DNA of 64,000 nt from Zea mays (taxonomy: Eukaryota; Streptophyta; Magnoliopsida; Poales; Poaceae): contig NC_050100.1 of NCBI RefSeq assembly GCF_902167145.1, positions 191,883,439 through 191,947,438 of the forward strand, given 5' to 3'. Under the pieces are notes generated by a model that made no database searches, was not told the DNA's origin, and saw nothing but the letters and a program-made list of their open reading frames with translations. Both the position numbers and the translations under genes were made by a program. Positions 1 to 12,103 of the stretch are shown in pieces. Within the stretch, counting starts at the first letter, position 1. Every line of letters begins with the position of its first letter.

Positions 1-852
1 TGGCCCTTCCTGTGACGTGGTCGGTCCGAGCCCTGGGTCGGGCGAGGCGGAGGCTCCTCCGAGGTCGAGGTCGAGTCTGTCTTCCGAGGTCGAGGTCGAG
101 TCTGAGCCCCTGGGTCGGGCGAGGCGGAGACCGTCGGCTGAGGCCAGGGCCGAGTCCGAGCTCTGGGGTCGGGCGAGGCGGAGTTCGTCGTCTTCTAGGG
201 CCGAGGCCGAGTCCGAGCCCTGGGGTCGGGCGAGGCGGAGTTCGTCGTCTTCCGGGGCCGAGGCCGAGTCCGAGCCTTGGGGTCGGGCGAGGCAGAGTTC
301 GTCGTCTTTCGGGGCCGAGGCCGAGTCCGAGCCCTGGGGTCGGGTGAGGCGGAGCTTCCTATGGCGCCCGAGGCCGGACTTGGCTGCTGTCAGCCTCACT
401 CTGTCGAGTGGCACAGCAGTCGGAGCGGCGCAGGCGACACTGTCCTCTTGTCAGGACGGTCAGTGGAGCGGCGAAGTGACTGTGGTCACTTCGGCTCTGT
501 CGACTGAAGGGCGCGCGTCAGGATGAGGTGTCAGGCCATCCTTGCATTAAATGCTCCTGCGATACGGTCGGTCGGCGTGGCGATCCGGCCAAGGTTGCTT
601 CTTGGGGAAGACTGGGCCTCGGGCGAGCCGAAAGTGTGTCCGTTGCTTGAGGGGGCCCTCGGGCGAGACGTGAATCCTCCGGGGTCGGCTGCCCTTGCCC
701 GAGGCTGGGCTCGGGCGAGGCGAGATCGTGTCCCTTGAGTGGACCGAGCCTTGACTTAATCGCACCCATCAGGCCTTTGTAGCTTTATGCTGATGGGGGT
801 TACCAGCTGAGATTAGGAGTCTTGAGGGTACCCCTAATTATGGTCCCCGACA
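1..852 (-). mobile_element. Huck-like Gypsy LTR, 5' part, minus strand
   Basis: Reverse complement of the LTR that starts at 59239. The terminal block TGTCGGGGACCATAATTAGG is found here inverted and ends at 852. The full LTR at the right of the window is 1677 bp, so about half is visible and the rest lies left of the window. This is either the 5' LTR of a minus-strand element continuing to the left or a solo LTR; the window cannot say which. The GC-rich open frames inside it are not genes. The family name Huck is from memory. Confidence 0.85.
20..350. repeat. 57-bp minisatellite inside Huck-like LTR
   Basis: A GC-rich unit containing GGGGTCGGGCGAGGCGGAG recurs with its GGTC landmark at 167, 224, 281 and 338, an exact 57-bp period, with looser copies nearer the left edge. 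The matching array in the other Huck-like LTR has a 56-bp period. Confidence 0.85.
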
Positions 853-1714
853 CCATGACACTGTCGTCATGGGTGGGCACCGGGGCAGTTTTCTAGATGA
901 CGACATCGATTGGAAAGACGTCGACATCGCCTAGGTGCTGGACCTGGAGGCCCTCAACGCGGACCACAAGGGGAAATGTGGCAATGACTAGGAGCAATTT
1001 GTGAATGACGTCGACTTGGTCGAGCATGTGCATCTCGACATCCTTGTCTATGGCGACAATCATCCTGTATGCTAAATCGAGAGGCACGACCTGACGCGGG
1101 TTCACGTGGCCCAAGCATGCTAGGAGGGCACCCATGGTGACCTCACAAGTCAGGGCACACGATTAGGTAGCGCGGTCGAGAGCCAGGTCGACGTTGACAT
1201 CCGTGGGAATGGTAGAGGACGAGACATGAGACAAATGAGGTGAGGGAAGACTTTTAAAGTAACAGTAGTGCATGCTGCTGCTGCCTTATACGATCATATT
1301 CATAGAAGTTTAATATGTTTTGTTGTCCTTATCCAATCACATGCATGGAAGCTTATCAGTAGTAGTGGTTGTTAAATTACATGTGAAAGAGCGAAACAGA
1401 CCTACGTGTTCACGTGACATATAACGATGATGGGATCGTGGAAACTGATGCTTTATTTTTTTTGATAAAGGAATAAATTCTCGTATGGGGATTCGAACCA
1501 TGGTTGTTGGCTCCAAATCCACATTTGCATCCACCAAGCAAACAAAACACATTTGTCCTTGTATTTTGTACCCTACTAAAGCATAAATGAAAATCGTAAC
1601 GACGTATGGGCATCTAACTAGTAAGTTCAGAACTAATGACTTTACTAAATTAAATTGTATGTCATATATTTGTCATATGTTTCTGTACTATAAAAACTGT
1701 CTAAAATGCAGAGC
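853..1714. other. Unassigned flank between two LTR elements
   Basis: No recognisable gene. An 80-codon open frame on the minus strand (1135-893, Val/Asp/Leu-rich) has no family I recognise and no supporting signals, so I treat it as chance or as a relic. The right half is AT-rich. The stretch ends at the start of the Sirevirus LTR. Confidence 0.4.
1447..1530 (-). mobile_element. tRNA-derived SINE-like fragment
   Basis: On the minus strand there is a perfect Pol III B-box (GGTTCGAATCC), preceded about 45 bp upstream by an A-box-like GCTTGGTGGATGC and followed by a tail ending in TCAAAAAAAA. The order A-box, B-box, A-rich tail is that of a tRNA-derived SINE. No acceptor-stem pairing is visible, so it is not a tRNA gene. 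Borders are approximate and no clean TSD was found. Confidence 0.4.
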
Positions 1715-3079
1715 TGAAAGGGAAATGTGCCCTTGGGCCATTTCTATAATGTTTTGGTGATTAAATGTCCAACACATATTGATTAAGTTCTTATAAGCTA
1801 AATGAGTGAGAAATGCAAATCAAAGAACAAGATATGTTTCTAGACTTAGTGAATTATTTTTTAATACTAATATTGTCTATCTAAGTGCTAGAAACAATGC
1901 CAAGAAAAGAAGACTTGAATTGGAGAAGAGTTGGCTAAGTACAACCAAAACCAGCTCGGGCCTGGCACACCGGACTGTCCGGTGGTGCACCGGATAGTGT
2001 CCGGTGCCCCAGGCTGGCCGACGGTGAACCAGCTGCTCTCGGGAAACAGCGGAGTGACGCGGCTATAAATTACCGGATTGTCCAATGATGCACCGGATTG
2101 TCCGATGAGTCATCCGGGCCCGCGCCCGACTCTTCAGCAACGAACTCGTTGCTCTCGGGAAAAGAAAAAGGTGATGTGGCTATAATTCACCAGACTGTCC
2201 GGTGGTGCACCGGACTGTCCGGTGAGTCAATGGCGCTAGCGGCCAACGGTCGTCCGCGCAATCAACGTGCGACACGTGGTCCATGCCAACAGTCGGTTGG
2301 GCACACCGGACTGTCTGGTGCGCCAACGGCCCCGGAGGACCAACAGTCGGTTGTGCCCGATATGTAAGGAGATCACGCATTGGGCTGCTACAGTAGTTGC
2401 CCGGTGGTGCACCGGACTGTCCGGTGCACCACTCGACAGAAGGCAGGAATTGCCTACCAAATTGATCTCCAACTGCTCCTAGCTGCCTTGGGGCTATAAA
2501 ATGGACCCCTTGGCACATGGAGCAGGACACCAAGCTTACAAGAAACATCCTAAGACACCTAGACTCTGCATTCACGCAATCGGATCATTGTTCTTGAGAT
2601 TTGAGCATTGTTCGAGTTGTAAACTCCTTGTGCTGTGTTTGTGTGCTCACTTCTTCACTTGTGTGTGTTGCGGATTTGGGTCTTGCGTGTGTTGCTCTCC
2701 CATCCTTACTCTTGTGCTTTCTTTGTGATCATAACTTTGTAAGGGCGAGAGGCTCCAACTTGTGGAGATTCCTCGCAAACGGGAATAATACTCAAGATAA
2801 AAGACTGTGGTATTCAAGTCGATCATTGGATCACTTGAAAAGGGTTGAGTGCAACCCTCGTCCATCGGGACGCCACAACGTGGAAGTAGGCAAGTGTTAC
2901 TTGGTCGAACCACGTGATAAAAATCGTGTGTCTCGTGTGTTGCTTTTCTGTGATTGTTTTGTTCACACGAGCTCACTCCATAGCCACTTGGTTACACTAA
3001 CACTTTAATAATCAAGTTTGTGGCTATTTAGTGTTTGATTTTATAGGATCACCTATTCACCCCCCTCTAGGTGCTCTCA
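1715..3079 (+). repeat. Sirevirus 5' LTR
   Basis: Starts TGAAAGGGAAATGTGCCC and ends GGTGCTCTCA, directly before the PBS. From about 1966 to 2440 it holds many copies of the palindrome CACCGGACTGTCCGGTG and variants, the clustered palindromic repeats typical of Sirevirus LTR regulatory regions. Length 1365 bp. Confidence 0.9.
2495..2501 (+). promoter_or_regulatory. TATA box of Sirevirus 5' LTR
   Basis: TATAAAA in the context GGGGCTATAAAATGG, just after the palindrome cluster, where the U3/R border is expected. The 3' LTR has the equivalent at 13486-13492. Confidence 0.7.
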
Positions 3080-3081
3080 AT

Positions 3082-3092
3082 TGGTATCAGAG
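3082..3092 (+). other. Primer binding site of Sirevirus
   Basis: TGGTATCAGAG lies two bases after the LTR end and matches the 3' end of initiator tRNA-Met, the usual plant Copia primer. Confidence 0.85.
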
Positions 3093-3129
3093 TCGTATTC
3101 TTCATCTAAGGGACCAACCGCCCGAAGAG

Positions 3130-3704
3130 ATGGATCCTAAGGGAAAGGGGATGGTGGTCAACGACAAAGAAAAGGAGTCCATCTTCAACTAGCCAAGAGA
3201 CGACAAGCCCACTGACTTAGGCTCGAGTCACAAGAAGAGGGACGGGAAGAAGAAGAGGCGCATCAAAAAGATCATCTACTACAACAGCGATGCATCTTCC
3301 TCTTCACCAAGGGACGACGACGACTCCTCCTTGTCCAAGAAAAAGACGGTTAATCAAAACAATTCTTTTGATTATTCCCGTATTCCGTATAATTCGAATG
3401 CCCATTTACTTTCTATTCCTCTTGGAAAACCCCCACACTTTGATGGAGAGGATTACTCATTTTGGAGCCATAAAATGCGTAGTCATTTATTTTCTCTCCA
3501 TCCTAGCATTTGGGAAATTGTGGAAAATGGGATGCATTTTGATAGTACGGATAATCATGTACTTATCAATGAACAAATTCATAAAAATGCCCAAGCTACT
3601 ACTGTCTTGCTAGCGTCACTTTGCAGGGATGAGTATAATAAAGTGAGTGGCTTGGACAATGCTAAGCAAATCTGGGACACCCTCAAGATATCTCATGAGG
3701 GAAA
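3130..3704 (+). pseudogene. Sirevirus gag, first part
   Basis: An ATG at 3130 opens a frame with a Lys/Asp/Ser-rich head and then a conserved Copia gag block (visible motifs PHFDGEDYSFW and KMRSHLFSLHPSIWE). Gag would form the particle core and bind the element RNA. An in-frame TAG at 3190-3192 interrupts it after about 20 codons. The frame is then cut at 3704, within the codons for SHEGNE, by insertion of a 3.26 kb solo LTR. It resumes at 6966 after the TSD. Confidence 0.85.
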
Positions 3705-5169
3705 TGAAGCGCCCCAATCCTCTAGGACTCAAATGCGATACAATTACTAGTCCTAGGAGGCTAGTAAACACATTTATACATCAGATGATTTCAAATCTGC
3801 TTAAACGATACCAACCTATAAAGGTGGCGATCAACTTTAAGAGTTGATCCACGACTCGGGACATATCATTAGAGTGGGGCTGAAGCAACCCGATATACGC
3901 AACGAAGCAAATCAGCGGTCCAACAGCCACATGCAAGGTTGGGAACAGGCGTAACTCTTACCCGATCAACGATCTCTTTCTCTGAAAAACAACAAATAAG
4001 CAAGGGTGAGTACTTACGTACTCAGCAGCCCACCTTCACCCGCGGAATGGGAAAATCAGATATAATGCATGGAATATGTGGAGCTCAGGATATTTTGCAT
4101 AAACAACAATATTTGATGCAGGGTTATTTTGTAAAACATTTTGTATTTTTCAAAGCGCATCCTCTTCCAAAGGAGCGGGAAGTTTTTCAATATAGAACAA
4201 AATCCCCTGGACTAAACCATCCAGGTATCTCAGCAGTTTCCCACTGTTTTTTTTTCAAAAACAGCTACTGGACTTCCCGTCCACCATAGCTCACGGCTCA
4301 ACCGCCGGATCTTTTAAAGCCACTTTTAAAAAGAATTTTTGGAAAACAAAACACTAATTGTCATACCACACCAGACTCGTCCATTCCAGTGTACACGGAC
4401 TATTCGAATAGGTTTGAACTCTGCGCAGAGGGGTACACTTTACCCACTAGTCCGGTTTCTGCAATATCATTGTTGTGAGATCCGAATGCCGAATCTCTCT
4501 CTTTCCTCGCACGTCCTTACCTTAACGATTATACCGGAAGGAGTCAAGCCACCGCAATGTCCAAACCGGACAAAACATTCCCCCTCCTTATCCCCCCGAT
4601 GCTCCCTAGCCATCATAACCCTGGGGTTTGGACCGTATGAGTTCAGATTGAGTGACTGCCCATACAGTCTCGAGTGGTTGTACTTGTCATGAGTACAAGT
4701 AGTGAAGGATGACAAACCGGTCCTTATATGAGGGGACAATCCTTCTGCTCACACCTAACCCGGCTGAGCCATCACCTTAGGACCTCCCCTAAACCAGGGA
4801 GTCCCTGATCATCCCCACTCAAAAGGTGATAAGGGTGACAACCCTTCATCATACACATTTTGAAAAAGGTTTTCTTTTGAAAACTCACACCTTTTCTCAA
4901 ATCATTTGTAACAAATATATTAAGGAGTATAAAGATTGATTGCGACAGGCGGCTGGGTAACCATAATAACTTGTCTCAAAATCATATCATGCATAAAATA
5001 ACAGGCTGAGGGTTATGGTTGAAAAATCATAGGTAATTTATGCATCAAAGGGATGCAGTGAGCTTGCCGTGCTTAGCCGGCGAAGGGGGGAGAGCTCGCG
5101 GAACTGGCTTCTGGCTCCACCGCCTGGCGTAGACTTGCAGATCTAGCCTCCACGAGACGGCACGAACGC

Positions 5170-5335
5170 TCCGATAACTATGCAACATGAACAAGCAAAC
5201 ATACAAACCAGCAAGTATACCAACAAATATTTAGTATAGTGGTCAGAATGGTGATATATGGATGGGTAGAGTCTTGAGCAGAATCTATGTCATGTGGTGT
5301 TGTGATATTACTGGTGGTGGAACGGAGGTGCTTAC
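5170..5335. other. Segment specific to the solo LTR
   Basis: About 160 bp between the conserved blocks CGCTCCGATA and GCAGGAGGGTGG (here CCAGGAGGGTGG) is absent from both LTRs of the related element at 32265-48164, where the two blocks abut. It is either an insertion in this copy or a deletion in the other subfamily. Confidence 0.6.
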
Positions 5336-5710
5336 CAGGAGGGTGGATTGGAGGCAAAGCGACACTATGCGCGTAGCCGGCAGAGCGGAGTAACTGTGTG
5401 GGTGGGGTGTTTGCCTTGGCTGAGGGTGTTGAGTGTGTGTGGAGAGAGAGAGCGGGTAGCTGGGTGTATTTATAGCTGGGTGTATGTGGTGTAGTACAGT
5501 AGAGTCCATTGTTGGTGAGAATAGTGATGAATGAATCGTCTGACTTAGTATGAACAGGAGAGTTATAGGCAGAATATGGGACAAGCGTATTTTGGGAGTT
5601 TTCTGGAATATGAACCATGCTTAAGGGATGACATGGTTGGATAGGGAATAGTTTGATAAGAATTTGGAAACAAGAATTATTGGAATCTGAGTTTGGAAGC
5701 CTGGTTCGAA

Positions 5711-5776
5711 GGAATCTCAAAGTTAAGCGTGCTCAACTTGGAGAAACCTGGGATGGGTGACCAGATGGGAAGTTCC
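5711..5776 (+). other. 5S rRNA-like segment in the LTR
   Basis: AAGTTAAGCGTGCT, then 17 bases, then GGATGGGTGACC, 3 bases, TGGGAAGT. Plant 5S rRNA has the same three blocks with 18 and 3 bases between them, which covers the Pol III A-box, intermediate element and C-box. It lies on the plus strand, antisense to the LTR. The same segment occurs at 34105-34168 and 40497-40560. Confidence 0.75.
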
Positions 5777-5879
5777 CACCGGAAGAAAAATCACAGTCAC
5801 TGGAGTTCGTATGACTGGAATATTGGTCTGACTGGTCTTAGGTGGACTGGACAGCATGATGGATAAGTAGTTGAAATTT

Positions 5880-6360
5880 GGGGTGATCAGATGATCGATG
5901 AATAGTAACGATGAATAGTGACAACGAAAAAGTAATTATAGATATCACCGATGAATAGTAGCGATGATGAATAGCGTCGGCGAATAGTAACGATGATGAA
6001 TAGTAATAGTGAATAGTCGTATGGCGAACGATGAACGCTGAATGATGACTATGAACGAACGATGAATAGAAACTATGAACGAACGGACGAACGATCGAAT
6101 GATCGGACGAACGAACGATCGAAATTTCGGCAGCACAACGGCTGGACAAAGATTATCTAGACGAACGATGAATAGGGACTATGAACAAACGATGAACGAT
6201 CGAATGATCGAACGAACGAACGAACGATCAGAATTTCGGCAACATAACGGCTAAACAAAGATTATTTGGACGAACGAACGGACGAACGATCGAACAAATC
6301 ATGAACGATCGGACGAACGATAGAAAGATCGGATGAACGAACAAACAAACTAAGAACAGG
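5880..6360. repeat. Simple-repeat block in solo LTR
   Basis: Degenerate tandem units of GATGAATAGTAACGAT type give way to ACGAACGATCG-type units. The corresponding block in the other LTRs has expanded into a regular 13-bp array. Confidence 0.8.
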
Positions 6361-6495
6361 TGGACGAACGATCGAAGAACGACCGAACGATCCTTGTGCT
6401 AGTGTGTGCTTGTGTGGAAGGTGGAGTGGGCGTGTGGGGCGGAGAGAGTTGCCATGAAATGGCTTGGAGTGGCTTGAGAGGAGGCCATTGCCCCT

Positions 6496-6505
6496 CTATT
6501 TATAG
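6496..6505 (-). promoter_or_regulatory. TATA box of solo LTR
   Basis: CTATAAATAG on the minus strand, in element orientation. A second TATA-like CTATAAATAC lies at 5467-5476. Both are conserved in the left LTR of the related element (for example at 35096-35105). Confidence 0.55.
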
Positions 6506-6965
6506 CCAAGGTGGGGGGATTAGGGGGGAGGATGAGAGGATTAGTGGGAGGATGCGAGGATTAGTGGGAGATAAGCATGGATTTGTCTTGTATAAGTGAG
6601 ATTAGCTTGTAGAGCTCATCGTATGACACCGGAGGCGTACGTATACGTATGAGAATGAGGAAAGTCATGAAGAAAGTATTTGTAGGAACTTGAAAAATGA
6701 TTCTGAAGGTATTTCTCAGGAGGAAAAATACTTGGAGATATTTTGGTGGAATATTTGGGTAATATTTCTAGAAATAATTTGAGGGGGATCACTGGGGAAA
6801 TATTTGTAGGATATTTGAGGAGGATTTTGGAGATAATATAGACCACTATAATTTATTTGTTTATATCAACTTGCAAACAAACATTTTGAAACGAAATTTA
6901 AAATTCATTTTGAATTTAGAGCGAGTTTGAGAAAATTTCAAGATTTGAATTTTTGGGATGCTACA

Positions 6966-8757
6966 GGAAACGACGTCACTATGATCACCAAGATGGAACT
7001 AGTGGAAGGCGAGCTGCGGAGATTCGCGATGATCAGGGGAGAGGAGCCAACACAGACCTACAACAGGCTCAAGACCCTCGTCAATAAAATCCAAAGCTAC
7101 GGGAGCACAAGATGGACGGATCATGACGTCGTCCGACTCATGCTTAGGTCATTTACCGTTATTGACCCCCATCTTGTCAACCTTATTCGTGAAAACCCCA
7201 GGTACACCAAGATGACGCCGAGGAGATCCTTGGAAAATTTGTGAGCGGGCGCATGATGGTGTAGGAGGCGCGATACGTGGACGATGCGCTAAATGGTCCA
7301 ATACCCATCTACGAGCCGCAGCCCGTTGCTCTCAAAGCAACGAGCAGCAGGGAGGCACTATCGAGCAAGGTAGCACAAGTGGAGGCTACCGGGCTCAACG
7401 AGAACGAAATGACGCTCATCATCAAGCGCTTCAAAACTGCCTTGAAAGGACGCAAGGAATACCCCAACAAGAATAAAACAAGGGGAAAGTGCTCCTGCTT
7501 CAAATGCGGTAAGACTGGTCATTTCATAGCACAATGCCCCGATAATGATAATGACCAAGGACAAGAAAAGCATAGGAAGAGGGAGAAGAAGAAGAACTAC
7601 AGGAAGGCGAAGGGCGAGGCGCACCTTGGAAAGGAATGGGATTCTGACTGCTCTTCATCCGACTCCGACGATGAAGGATTGGCTGCCTCAGCCTTTGACA
7701 AATCTTCGCTCTTCCCCAACGAACGCCATACTTGCCTTATGGCTAAGGAGAAGAAGGTACGCATTCGAGATACCCCCAAGTACTCTTCTTCTAGCGATGA
7801 GGAATCATCTGATGATGAAGTAGATTACACTTATTTATTTAAGGATTAGATAGAGCTAAAGTAGACAAAATTAACGAATTAATTGATGCCCTTAATGAAA
7901 AGGATAGATTACTAGAAAAGCAAGAAGATATCTTGTATAAGGAACATGATAAATTTGTTAGTGTTCAAAATCCCTTGCTTTAGAAATTAAAAGAAATGAA
8001 ATGTTATCCTCTGAGTTGTCTGCCTGTCATGAATCTGTCTCCAGTCTAAAGGATCTAAATGATGAATTAAATGCTAAACTAGAGGAAGCAGATGCAACTA
8101 GATCATGTGTAGAACATGTAGTTATTTGCAATAGATGTAAGGACTTTGATGCTAATGCCCGTGGTGAACATCTTGCTTCTATTGCGAAATTAAACAATGA
8201 GGTGGCAAGTCTTAATGCTCAACTTAAGACTTGCAAAGTTGATTATGATAAACTAAAATTTGCTAGGGATGCCTACACTATTGGTAGACACCCCTCAATT
8301 AAGGATGGACTTGGTTTTCGAAAGGAAACCAAGAACTTAACAAGTCAAAGGACTCCCGTTCTCAACAAGGAGAAAGGGAAGGCCCCTATGGCTAGTAGTC
8401 CCCAAAAGAATCATGCTTATATTTATGATAGGAAATTTACTGGGATGCTCATAATGATAGATACTATGATCATGCTATGATTGCTTCTAGCTCTACTTAT
8501 GATTATGGTATAAATAGGCCTAGGCGTAATCATGTTGTGTCTCATGCGCCTAGGAGAGTTTGCAATGGTCCTACTACTGTTTACCATACTTGCAATACTT
8601 CCTTTGTACTTTTATGTAAGAATGCAAAAGTAGTTGCTAGGAAATTGGGATCCAAATGCAAGGGAGACAAGACTTGTATTTGGGTTCCAAAAGTTATTGT
8701 GACTAACCTTGTAGGACCCAACAAGAGTTGGTACCTAAAACCCAAGCTTAAATTGAC
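6966..8757 (+). pseudogene. Sirevirus gag, second part, with zinc knuckle
   Basis: Gag resumes after the solo LTR in the frame of GNDVTMITKMELVEGELRR. A frameshift near 7220 and a TAG at 7262-7264 follow. The zinc knuckle CFKCGKTGHFIAQC (CX2CX4HX4C, codons 7496-7537) is intact and would bind genomic RNA. Next come a basic Lys-rich stretch, an acidic Ser/Asp-rich stretch, a stop at about 7847, and a predicted coiled coil (about 7850-8290) typical of Sirevirus gag C-termini. A further frameshift near 8455 separates it from the protease region. Confidence 0.85.
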
Positions 8758-11700
8758 TTGCAGGTTTATGCATCCGGGGGCTCAAGCTGGATTATGGACA
8801 ACGGATGCACAAACCACATTGCGGGGGAGAAGAAAATGTTCACCTCCTACGTCAAAAACAAGGATTCCCAGGATTCGATCATCTTTGGAGATGGGAACCA
8901 AGGCAAGGTCAAAGGATTGGGAAAGATAGCCATCACATCCGAGCATTCTATCTCTAATGTGTTTTTAGTTGAATCGCTCGAATATAATTTGTTATCTGTG
9001 ATTCAATTATGTAACATGGATTATAATTGTTTACTCACAAATATAGATGCATCTGTCTTTTGAAGGAGTGATGGTTCATTAGCTTTTAAGGGTGTATTAG
9101 ACAACAAGCTCTATTTAGTTGATTTTTCAAAAGAGAATTCTGATCTAGATGCATGCTTAATCGCTAAGACTAATATGGGCTGGTTGTGGCATCGTCGTCT
9201 AGCACATGTTGGGATGAGGAACATTCATAAGCTTCTAAAGGGAGATCATGTGTTAGGACTAACTGATGTCTGTTTTGAGAAAGACAGACCTTGTGCAGCA
9301 TGTCAAGCAGGGAAACAAGTGGGAAACACTCATCATAGCAAGAAATGTGATGACGACATCAAGACCACTAGAGCTTCTTCACATGGACCTCTTTGGACCC
9401 GTTGCCTACCTCATCATCGGGGGAAGTAAGTATGGTCTTGTAATTGTTGATGATTTTTCCTGCTTCACTTGGGTATTCTTTTTACAGGATAAGTCAGAAA
9501 CCCAAGGGACTCTAAAGCGCTTCTTAAGGAGAGCTCAAAATGAATTTGAGATAAAGGTGAAGAAGATAAGAAGCGGCAATGGGTCCGAGTTCAAAAATCT
9601 ACAAGTCGAAGAGTTTCTTGAGGAGGAAGGCATCAAGCACGAGTTCTCCGCTCCCTACACACCACAACAAAACAGTGTGGTAGAGAGGAAGAACAGGACG
9701 CTAATTGATATGGCGAGAACAATGCTTGGAGAATTCAAGATGCCTGAGCGGTTTTGGTCGGAAGCTATGAACACAGCCTGCCACGCCATAAACTGGCTCT
9801 ATCTGCATCGCCTTATCAAGAAGACCTCCTACGAACTCCTTACCGGTAACAAACCTAATGTCTCTTACTTTCGTGTATTTGGGAGCAAATGCTACATTCT
9901 GGTGAAGAAAGGTAGACATTCTAAATTTGCTCCCAAGGCAGTAGAAGTTTTTTACTAGTATATGACTCAAATACAAAGGCGTATAGGGTCTTCAACAAAT
10001 CATCGGGATTAGTTGAAGTCTCTAGCGACGTTGTATTTGATGAGACTAATGGCTCTCCAAGAGAGCAAGTTGATCTTGATGACATAGATGAAGATGAAGT
10101 TCTGATGGCCGCAATGCGAACGATGGCGATAGGAGATGTGCGACCACAGGAACTGCAGGAACAAGATCAACCTTCTTCCTCGACACTGGTGCATCCCCCA
10201 ACTCAAGACGATGTACAGGTACCTCAAGAAGAGGGGCAAGATCAAGGAGGAGCACAGGAAGAACAGGTTATGGAGGAAGAAGCACCACAGGCCCCTCCAA
10301 CTCAAGTCCAGGCGTCAATCCAAAGACATCACCCCGTCGACCAGATTTTGGGTGACATCAGCAAGGGAGTAACCACTCGCTCACGATTAGCTACTTTTTG
10401 TGAGCATTACTCGTTTGTCTCTTCTATTAAGCCTTTCAGGGTAGAAGAGGCCTTGCAGGATCCAGACTAGGTGTTGGCCATGCAGGAAGAGCTCAACAAC
10501 TTCAAAAGAAATGAAGTCTGGAGTCTGGTGCTGCGTCCAAAGCAAAACGTTGTGGGAACCAAGTGGGTGTTCCGCAACAAGCAAGATGAGCACGGGGTGG
10601 TGACAAGAAACAAGGCTCGACTTGTGGCAAAAGGTTATGCCCAAGTCGCAGGTTTGGATTTCGAGGAGACTTTTGCTCCTGTGGCTAGGTTAGAGTCAAT
10701 TCGAATTTTATTAGCCTATGTTGCTCACCATTCTTTTAGGCTGTTCCAAATGGACGTGAAGAGCGCTTTCCTCAATGGGCCAATCATGGAGGAGGTATAC
10801 GTGGAACAACCCCTGGCTTTGAGGATGACAGGTATCCTGACCATGTATATAAGCTCTCTAAGGTGCTCTATGGACTTAAGCAAGCCCCAAGAGCATGGTA
10901 TGAATGCCTTAGAGATTTCCTTATTTCTAATGTTTCAAGGTTGGGAAAGCTGATCCCACTCTTTTCACAAAGACATGCAATGGTGATCTTTTTGTTTGCC
11001 AAATTTATGTCGATGAAATAATATTTGGTTCTACTAATCTAAAGTCTTGTGAGGAGTTTAGCAGGGTGATGATGCAAAAGTTCGAGATGTCGATGATGGA
11101 CGAGTTGACCTACTTCCTTGGATTCCATGTGAAGCAACTCAAGGACGACACTTTCATCTCCCAAACGAAGTACACTCAAGATCTTCTCAAGAGGTTTGGG
11201 ATGAAGGACGCCAAGCCCGCAAAGACACCGATGGGAACTGACGGACATCTCGACCTCAACAAAGGAGGTAAGTCCGTTGATCAAAAGGCATACCGGTCAA
11301 TGATATGTTCATTACTTTATCTTTGTGCTAGTAGACCGGACATTATGCTTAGTGTATGCATGTGTGCTAGATTTCAATCCGATCCCAAGGAATGTCACCT
11401 TGTGGTCGTTAAGCGAATTCTTAGGTATTTAGTTTCTACGCCTTGCTTCGGGATCTGATGTCCAAAGGGGTCTACCATTGACTTGATTGGATACTCAGAC
11501 TCTGATTATGCCGGGTGCAAGGTTGATAGGAAGAGCACATCAGGGACGTGCCAATTTCTAGGAAGATCCCTGGTGTCTTGGAGTTCCAAGAAACAAACAT
11601 TCGTTGCCCTATCCACCGCTGAGGCCGAGTATGTTGCCGCAGGACAGTGTTGCGCGCAACTACTTTGGATGAGGCAAACCCTTCAGGACTTTGGTTATAA

Positions 11701-11880
11701 TCTGAGCAAAGTCCCACTCCTATGTGACAATGAGAGTGCAATCCGATTGGCGGATAATCCTATTGAACACAGCCGCACTAAGCACATTGACATCCGGCAT
11801 CACTTCCTGAGAGACCACCACTCCACCAGCAAAAGGGAGATCTCGATGTGTATCACATTAGCACCGAGAACCAGCTAGCC
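8758..11880 (+). pseudogene. Sirevirus pol (PR-IN-RT-RNase H)
   Basis: Domain order is Copia type. Protease at about 8770-9060: the catalytic D-S/T-G reads DNG (codons 8797-8805). Then the integrase zinc region (HRRLAHVG ... CAACQAGK) and core 9266-9958: the first Asp (VIVDDFS) and the Glu (VVERKNRT) are present, but the second Asp motif reads SGNGSEF with GGC at 9575. RT 10471-11450: [11 protein letters not shown] and [11 protein letters not shown] are intact, but the active-site box reads YVDE (GAA at 11015) instead of YVDD. RNase H 11483-11878 has DSDYAGC and STAEAEYVA. Several stops and frameshifts separate the pieces (for example TGA 9061, TAG 9957, TAG 10468). Non-functional on several counts. 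Confidence 0.9.
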
Positions 11881-12103
11881 GACATCTTCACCGAGCCTTT
11901 AGATGAGAAGAGGTTTTGCAGGTTGCGTAGTGAGCTAAATATCTTAGATTCGCGTAACTTGGATTGATATATAGCATATATGTAGTCTATGCCTTTGATC
12001 ATGTTACTTTGAGCATTTACATTATTTGTTGTCTATTTATGGTGCTCAAGTTGTACAAGTCATCCTTGGACCTCACAAGTCCATATGCAAATGATGCACA
12101 TAT

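Larger units (their letters stand above)
3705..6965 (-). mobile_element. Solo LTR of a Tekay-like chromovirus
   Basis: The 3261-bp sequence begins TGAAGCGCCCCA and ends TTTGGGATGCTACA on the plus strand. It is flanked by a perfect 5-bp TSD, GGAAA (3700-3704 and 6966-6970). It is homologous over most of its length to the two LTRs of the element at 32265-48164, and in element orientation (minus) it starts TGTAGCATCCC. No internal domain is present, so it is a recombined solo LTR. Open frames inside it come from simple repeats and are not genes. Tekay/prem1-type assignment is from the LTR length and the terminal sequence. Confidence 0.9.

Noticed and set aside
17..526. 169-codon open frame at the left edge
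   Set aside because: It runs through the 57-bp minisatellite of an LTR; its openness is a by-product of the repeat period being a multiple of three.
893..1135. 80-codon minus-strand gene
   Set aside because: No recognisable family, promoter or homologous context; kept only as a note in the flank description.
5178..5720. 180-codon minus-strand open frame in the solo LTR
   Set aside because: Thr/Ser/His-rich sequence from low-complexity LTR DNA; it is not kept open as such in the related LTRs, and no domain is visible.
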